This document shows positions 33,200 through 39,238 of a stretch of 39,238 bases of DNA, in pieces (position 1 is the stretch's first letter; every line of letters begins with the position of its first letter). The notes beneath the pieces were generated by a model. The model did no database searches. It was not told where the DNA came from and saw nothing but the letters and a program-made list of their open reading frames with translations. This stretch comes from Tubiluchus corallicola. Its lineage: Eukaryota; Priapulida; Priapulimorpha; Priapulimorphida; Tubiluchidae. The DNA lies in NCBI GenBank assembly GCA_030141605.1, contig JAQGDQ010001471.1:1-39238 (forward strand). Direction: 5' to 3'. A program made the position numbers and the translations under genes.

Positions 33200-36100
33200 G
33201 TATTCGCATATTTCCTTTTTTTATATTTTGATTTTTTCAGTTTTATTTATTATATATGACAAAGTGGAGAGTGTTTTACTTGATTATTATCTTTTACCCT
33301 CAACTCAGGTTCAGAACCTCTATAGACTTTTTATACTAGTGTGCAAAAAAGTAACAATATTTAAAGAAAGTATGGTGCACAAGCAGTGGATTCTTACTTT
33401 TATGCAGGTTAATGTTGCCATTATAAATTGTCTTCTAATAAAAGTCCAGCGATCATGCATTGTCTTGTTTTGAAGTTTATTACAAACCTGTAGGTGGCAT
33501 ACTCATTAATTTCGTAAAATTTATTGAAAGCACATGTGTTGGTACTTTCGAAAGATTTGAAAATTTTTCATCAAAAGTTCATGAATTATCGCTGTCTGCT
33601 GTATTAGTAATAAAAAAATTGACTACTGTCAGCAATTGACATATTTTAATTTTGCATGGTAATTCTTCGAACAGACATGATAAGCACTTTGCACCAGTTG
33701 CGCAAATTCACGTTTTGCGTCCTTCACCTCCTCATCCCCTACATTGAAGCCTGCTCTGGCTTAATTTGATTATTATTCTGTTTTTGCTTTTATAAACCGT
33801 GTTTTTATCCTGAAATTTAATCAGTGTGAATTGCTGTCACCACGATGAAGCCAAGTCATCATTTCATGCTGGGAGGCACCAATGATCCATAATGTATATT
33901 GTATTTTTAAATTTGCGAGATCACATTTTCACGACACTTCATATGCTATTCGTTTGCGTTGGTGCCCATGATTACAATGATTTTATGTTCTACGCAACTA
34001 GCCTACTAGTTGATAAGTGGTGCAAACTCATAACTTTGACAAACATCTGTTTTCATGCTTACATGTTGTTCGCCCAAACATAACTAGTTTACGTCTTAAA
34101 CACGTGCATTTAGGTAAATCACCCTTTAATGGGCTATAAGCAAATAATTTACAATAGATGATTCATCTTCTTGTACTTGTTTTTAGTTAGAGCAGCACTG
34201 AAGGAAAAATATGACCAGATGACAAGCTGCAGTTAAAAATGTGGTCAATCGTTTATAAAATGAATAAAGCCGAAGAAGGCACTGCAAGCTTAGATTAGCA
34301 TACTGTATAACAGAATTAGCAGTTTAGTTAAAAATATCCAATTTATTACAATTCTGTAAAAAAATATAGAAAACTGTGCATGACGAAAGATCTAGTCACA
34401 ACAAAATTTAGTGTTGCTGCTGCATTTCAACTAAAATCGCATCATAGTACTACATTTATTGAGCACTACCTTGATGTTTTTTAGAATAAGCACATGTGAA
34501 ATGCGTAGTTTAGTTATTTATACTAACCACCAACTCGAAAAAAATAAACCGGATCAGTTAATGGCCAAATTAAGATCACAAATGCCTTCAGTGCTGCTTT
34601 TAAGAATAATAGAAAACTAAATTTCAGTTTATTTTTTCACAAGAAGGTTTGTATTTTTTGCTAACAGTAAGCATTCAAACTTGTTGGATGTAATTCCGAA
34701 TGTCTAGCTACTGATTTGTCATAGTCTATTAGTCAGTGTTAATTTTAACTGTTTATACAAATGCAGATGACTAATCAGTTAATGGATCTTTCTTCTGTGA
34801 GCAAAATAAGAGCACTGCTGGTATTTTTGTTAAATCACTCTCAAATCCTGTTCATGCCATGAATACGTTGCTACAATCAGCCATTGCTGAACTGTGCTCT
34901 GTCAAGGCTAATGCCAAGGAACTAAAAACTGTGGAGCAAAAAAATGACATCAATACTGTCATGCTTTTAGAATTTTGCAAGCATGAAGTGAAGCTGTGAA
35001 GAGTTTCTAAATGGATTGTGAACTTATGAGTGAGACAAGATCATAATTTCAGCACTTAGTAAGATGAAAGTAATTTTTTGTGAGAGTGATGCTTATACAA
35101 CAACTGCATTATTTAGAAACTTTAGAAGGGAACTCATGTGCTGAAAATTCTACAATCTTTGGTGTCTTTGCAATAATTGAGATTCAGCAGCAGAACCCGA
35201 GTAAGTGCCATGGCGTTTTTGCAGATTGATTTAGAAGAGAGTGTATGTGTTTAGCAAAACATTCAGCCAATGGACCAAATACAGTCTATAAAGGTATTGT
35301 AGAACGAAACAGCTCGCATTGAGTTGAAAAGATTGATAAGAAGCTTGAGGAAGCATGAGATTACTTTAAAATGATGCATATAAATAAAGGACCAACACCT
35401 AGGTAGCCCTACGATATAAACAGACTGCCTGGTGCTGAAAGCGATGAACAATGGAATCCCTAGAATCAGAGTCACAAAGTTAAATATGATGCTTACCATC
35501 CCTGCATATTTGTAGAAAGTTATCATGTTTTATGTGCAGAGGTGAGGCTTAAAGCACTTTATCTTTCAATATTATTGGCAGAGTTGTGAAACTTGAATCA
35601 GATTGTCTGCCAATTTATATTTCAGTACACGACATTGTGTACTTATGTGAGACAAAAACAGCTTACTATTTTCCAGCCAATGGACTTAAATGCCTTCATT
35701 GAAGCATCTTTCCAGTTGATGAAAAAAGGTGTCGTTTACTCCATTTTTTAAGATTCATTTTCGGCCTTATGTTCTCAGTAACAAGAGGTTTAAATGACCA
35801 AGTGATTCAGAATGCAGTCTTTGCCCAATTGTGCAGTGTGTTAGATTGCACCTAAAGACTCACTTTAGTTTGACTGTACGTTGTTTGCTGTAATTTGAGA
35901 AATATGTTTGGCATACACAAATTTTTTATGATCTGACATTTTGATGCAAGAATGCTATAACAACTTGATTTATATTAATCCCAGTGACTATCGTAATCAA
36001 AACAATCTTCTACATTCAATAAACGTGTTAATACAGGATTTTTTGTTTTTTTCAAACACAAAATTCTGACTTTATGTTAAATATAGATTATTTTAAAAAT

Positions 36101-37872
36101 ACTCAGGGTGTACAGATAGTAAAACTGTGTGCTAGGTTTAACCATGTCCCCATCAACCATTTAAAGAATTCTAAGATAGATTACTCGTTATACTTTTGCA
36201 AAAAATATGTGTTTTGTAGATTGTTTGGCACTTTTGCATGATCTCCTGATTTTTAGAAGAAGTATGCTGTCAGGGTTCCCATGAACATTATGTTATCTTG
36301 CCTCACACGTATAGAAGGCCTGTTAACAGTATATTTATAAACCTGAAACAGAGCTGTTATTGAATCAAATGTCAGCAGCCATAGCTGATTGCATGTATTA
36401 TTGTCAATTATATGTGTAAATGCTCCCTCACCCAGAGTTCCCTGCTCTAGAATTTACAATTTTGCAAAGGAACTATCGTGAACACACTTACAAATGCTGG
36501 AGATGCTACTCAAATAGAATGACTAAAACGATTTGCCAGTTGCTTGAAGGGTCTCAAAAATATTCCACACGAACTGATGTGAACTTAGGCTTACTTACTT
36601 GAAAGACACGTAACTCGAAACGAAAATTCTTAGTAACTAAAGTGTTTTTGTGCTAACTGGCAGTTGTGTTACACACTCACCTTTCCAGTGTGCTCCACTT
36701 ACTCGCCAGAAATTTGACTGTAATCTAATTGACAAGGTACGGCAATTTATACTTTTGCTTAGTTACAGAAGTGTGCATTAGGAATGCTCTGGTTAGTTAG
36801 TCAAGTTTTATCCAGTGTTATCTACAAAATTTTCAAACGACCTACTGTCAATATGGCTGCAGCTAATGGTCATCGTGGGAGCCTAAATTTTCAAGTTTTA
36901 TGCAGTGTTCCCTTTGTCACCTTTACAAACAGTGATTAACTTAGCATTATTATAGAACTTGCCTGTGGAAAGGTATTTTCGGGACCTTGGCACTATGGCT
37001 GGTGACTTTCGCAAAACTGTTTTGAACATTTGAGAACCTATACATTTTTCTGAGTCATCAAGGAGGAGAACATACTTGTGACTATCTACACAAGTCTATC
37101 AGTTTACAAGATGTTCACAAGATATAAACATATCACAGCTGCAAGCCTTCACATTGGATGTCATAATCTCCGCATTGAGACTGGATAGTATAGACTTTTT
37201 AGAGGACAACGCTTGTGGTGATGTCCACAGTGAATTACATGTTATTTTTAGCTGTGCAATTAATTGGAAAATTGAAGATAAATTAGTCAACTTAATTGTA
37301 ATTTATTGTCTAATTTAATAGAAATGCAAACATCATAAAAAATTACAAGCTTTTGTTATGTTATCTTAGCAATCATATAATTAGAAATTATAATAAATTT
37401 AGGATGAATATTATTAAATTTAAATCATGCTGCAAGTTAAGTAATCTTTAAATTATTGCTTTACAATATTTTTCTAGGTAACCGTAAAGCCCTGTCTATC
37501 TTTACAACTTAGTTTACTGCTATTGTTATTTTGTTAGAATGGCTATGTGCACAATATGTTCTAATTTTGACACATTTTTGTTATTTTAGACTTCATTGGA
37601 ACTTTTTTGTAAGTTCTCATGCTTGTACATTTCACTTCATATTGTCAATAGAAGTACTACTGCTATTATGATAGCCACACTGACATTCAGTTGGTGCAAA
37701 ATCTTGCTAAGTGTATAGATAAACTGAGATGCTGACACTTTCCCTTAAAATTTTTTTTGTGATAAAAATGTACTAGACATATAATTTTCAGCTTTATACA
37801 CTTTTCTTCATTTGCGTCTTAATTATAGGCTGTGCTAATTTGCATCTTATTCACGAGTACTACTCATTTCAG
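33200..37872 (+). other. Intron between WAP-B' and Tg-B'
   Basis: Near-identical copy of 16324-20994, with single-base differences such as 34012 (GTTAAG to GATAAG) and about 37204 (AGAGAAC to AGAGGAC), and two 1 bp insertions near 37475 and 37746. No recognised gene. Confidence 0.85.
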
Positions 37873-38070
37873 CTTGCAAAGTCGAGTTGTCATGGGTCAA
37901 CAGACAGGTCGGAATAATCGGAGTTTTTAAGCCACGTTGCACAGCTTCTGGTGATTACCAGCCATTCCAGAGTTGGGCCAGTACAGGATATTCGTGGTGT
38001 GTTGACAAGCATGGTTATGAAATTAGTGGAACAAGGGTTAGGCCTGGTGAAATTGCTAAATGTGCAGAAG
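37873..38070 (+). CDS. Exon Tg-B': thyroglobulin type-1 domain
   Basis: Internal exon of 198 bp, acceptor CATTTCAG (to 37872), donor GTATGAG (38071), phase 1 on both sides. Sequence identical to Tg-B: cysteines 2, 23, 43 and 64, Ser34 and Ser41 in place of the Cys3-Cys4 pair. As the last exon in the window, its donor is intact, so at least one further exon is expected to the right. Confidence 0.92.
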
Positions 38071-39238
38071 GTATGAGCTTTTGTAACTAACTTTAGAAGT
38101 TTTCTTTTTTGTTTTACGTAAATACTATAGATATATCTGCCATACTTTGTAGTCCTCATACATAATATTCGGGCAGCAGAGTAAGAATTTTTAGCTGAAT
38201 CGTGTTTAGCATTTAACAATCAATTATTATAGATTTTATTTGAAAAGTCTTAAAAGTATTCAGGTGATGGCATTTTGTCATCCTGGATTAAAATATGCAC
38301 GCTTTTCTTCAAAATGGCTGTCAATTCATTTATATATAAATTGCCTTATATGCAAAGTTTATATATGTATGTATTTTTTCTGAGTTGTGTGCAGGCTTTC
38401 GCTAACAATGCTTAAGTAAGTCACTCATTAGGATTTTAATTCTTAGTGCACGGTGTGCAGAATATGCAACTTCATGTCACAATTTTGTTCAGGGACTTTG
38501 TTTCCATTCAGTTTTCAGAAACATAGCATGAGGGCTGACAAGAAAAATGTGATAAAATCTGCCAGTGGTTCAAATAATATGCACAGGGCTGTGTGCATAG
38601 TTTAACTTTTTCCCAACTTGTACAAACATTTACCCAATATGTGTGATGGGTAAAAGCAAAGCCTTCTTAACAAAACTTTCAGTGGAGTTTGGGAAAGAAA
38701 TGACCAACATACAAGCATATCATATAAAAGCAAAATAAGTTCTGTTGTTTTCTTTGTTTTCAATTTTTTCAATAAACTGTTCGCATCCTAATGGATTTTG
38801 CCTTGCACTTGTATTGGACACCCACCCAGCAAAAGATGATCTACCTTGCTGCACTCTTTAACTCATGCTATTATTAGCATACTAAGGTAGTTTTTATTGC
38901 ACCTGGGCATGTTATTCACACAATATAATCACAACTATTGTAAACTTTTCTGTACAAAATGTTTGCTACATCTTAACAAATTTGAAAACCAAATGTAGTC
39001 ACACCCCTGATGGCTTGCTGAGCGTTTTGTTTTCTAAACTTGCTCATAACATAGCGACTTCTTTCTTTGAGCGTGATAGTTGAAATATCTTTTCATTTCC
39101 TTACTCTGCCTATGGTTTGGTTAACCGCAGATATGATCCCTGACTTGCCAGACCCCTGTAATTATTGACCAATTTTATTAACTTATGATGCTTGCAAAGC
39201 AATGGAAAATTGCACTAAAAATGAATTGTTTCATTACT
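38071..39238 (+). other. Start of the intron after Tg-B'
   Basis: Near-identical to 21193-22360; no gene seen. Position 39239 onward should correspond to 22361 if the repeat continues. Confidence 0.8.

Larger units (their letters stand above)
27420..39238. repeat. Copy 2 of near-identical 16.88 kb tandem duplication
   Basis: Partner of 10540-22360, containing Tg-A', WAP-B' and Tg-B' and every intron element of copy 1. It runs off the window end, so its right border is not seen. Confidence 0.92.

Overview
The window is AT-rich animal (metazoan) genomic DNA. It has short protein-coding exons separated by introns of 2-5 kb, canonical AG/GT splice signals, decayed non-LTR retrotransposons, hAT-type and foldback DNA elements, and long (GA)n, (CA)n and (ATT)n tracts. 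Nothing looks bacterial or phage-like. Domain content and intron style suggest an invertebrate, but the species cannot be named from sequence alone. The only gene I can support lies on the + strand and is a multi-domain, presumably secreted, protein. Eight exons are visible. They alternate between a WAP-type four-disulfide-core domain and a thyroglobulin type-1 (Tg1) domain: WAP-A 8624-8782, Tg-A 10818-11009, WAP-B 16165-16323, Tg-B 20995-21192, WAP-A' 23902-24060, Tg-A' 27699-27890, WAP-B' 33041-33199, Tg-B' 37873-38070. Each exon is one domain flanked by phase-1 introns, so any exon can splice to any other in frame. No signal-peptide exon, first exon, last exon, promoter or poly(A) site was found; the gene probably runs beyond the window on the right and may start to the left of WAP-A. 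The gene grew by nested duplication. An old WAP+Tg1 module was doubled, and decayed intron similarity between the A and B halves is still visible. The four-exon unit was then duplicated with a period of about 16.9 kb. From 10540 (copy 1) and 27420 (copy 2) to the window end the copies differ at only about two dozen sites that I noticed in 11.8 kb. To the left of those points the copies differ by several percent and carry different insertions. The exception inside the near-identical part is the Tg-A exon, with eleven substitutions in 84 bp that change six residues. All four Tg1 domains lack both cysteines of the canonical second disulfide. Region by region: 1-1460 foldback element FB1 with simple repeats; 1535-1876 (GA)n; 2728-4660 minus-strand LINE remnant; 5340-6685 nothing recognised; 6686-7105 segment repeated at 23277; 7430-8130 LINE remnant; 8495-22360 gene copy 1; 22440-23262 LINE reverse-transcriptase remnant; 23277-39238 gene copy 2, with the large palindrome FB2 (24573-26577) in its first intron. 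No rRNA, tRNA or CRISPR array was recognised.
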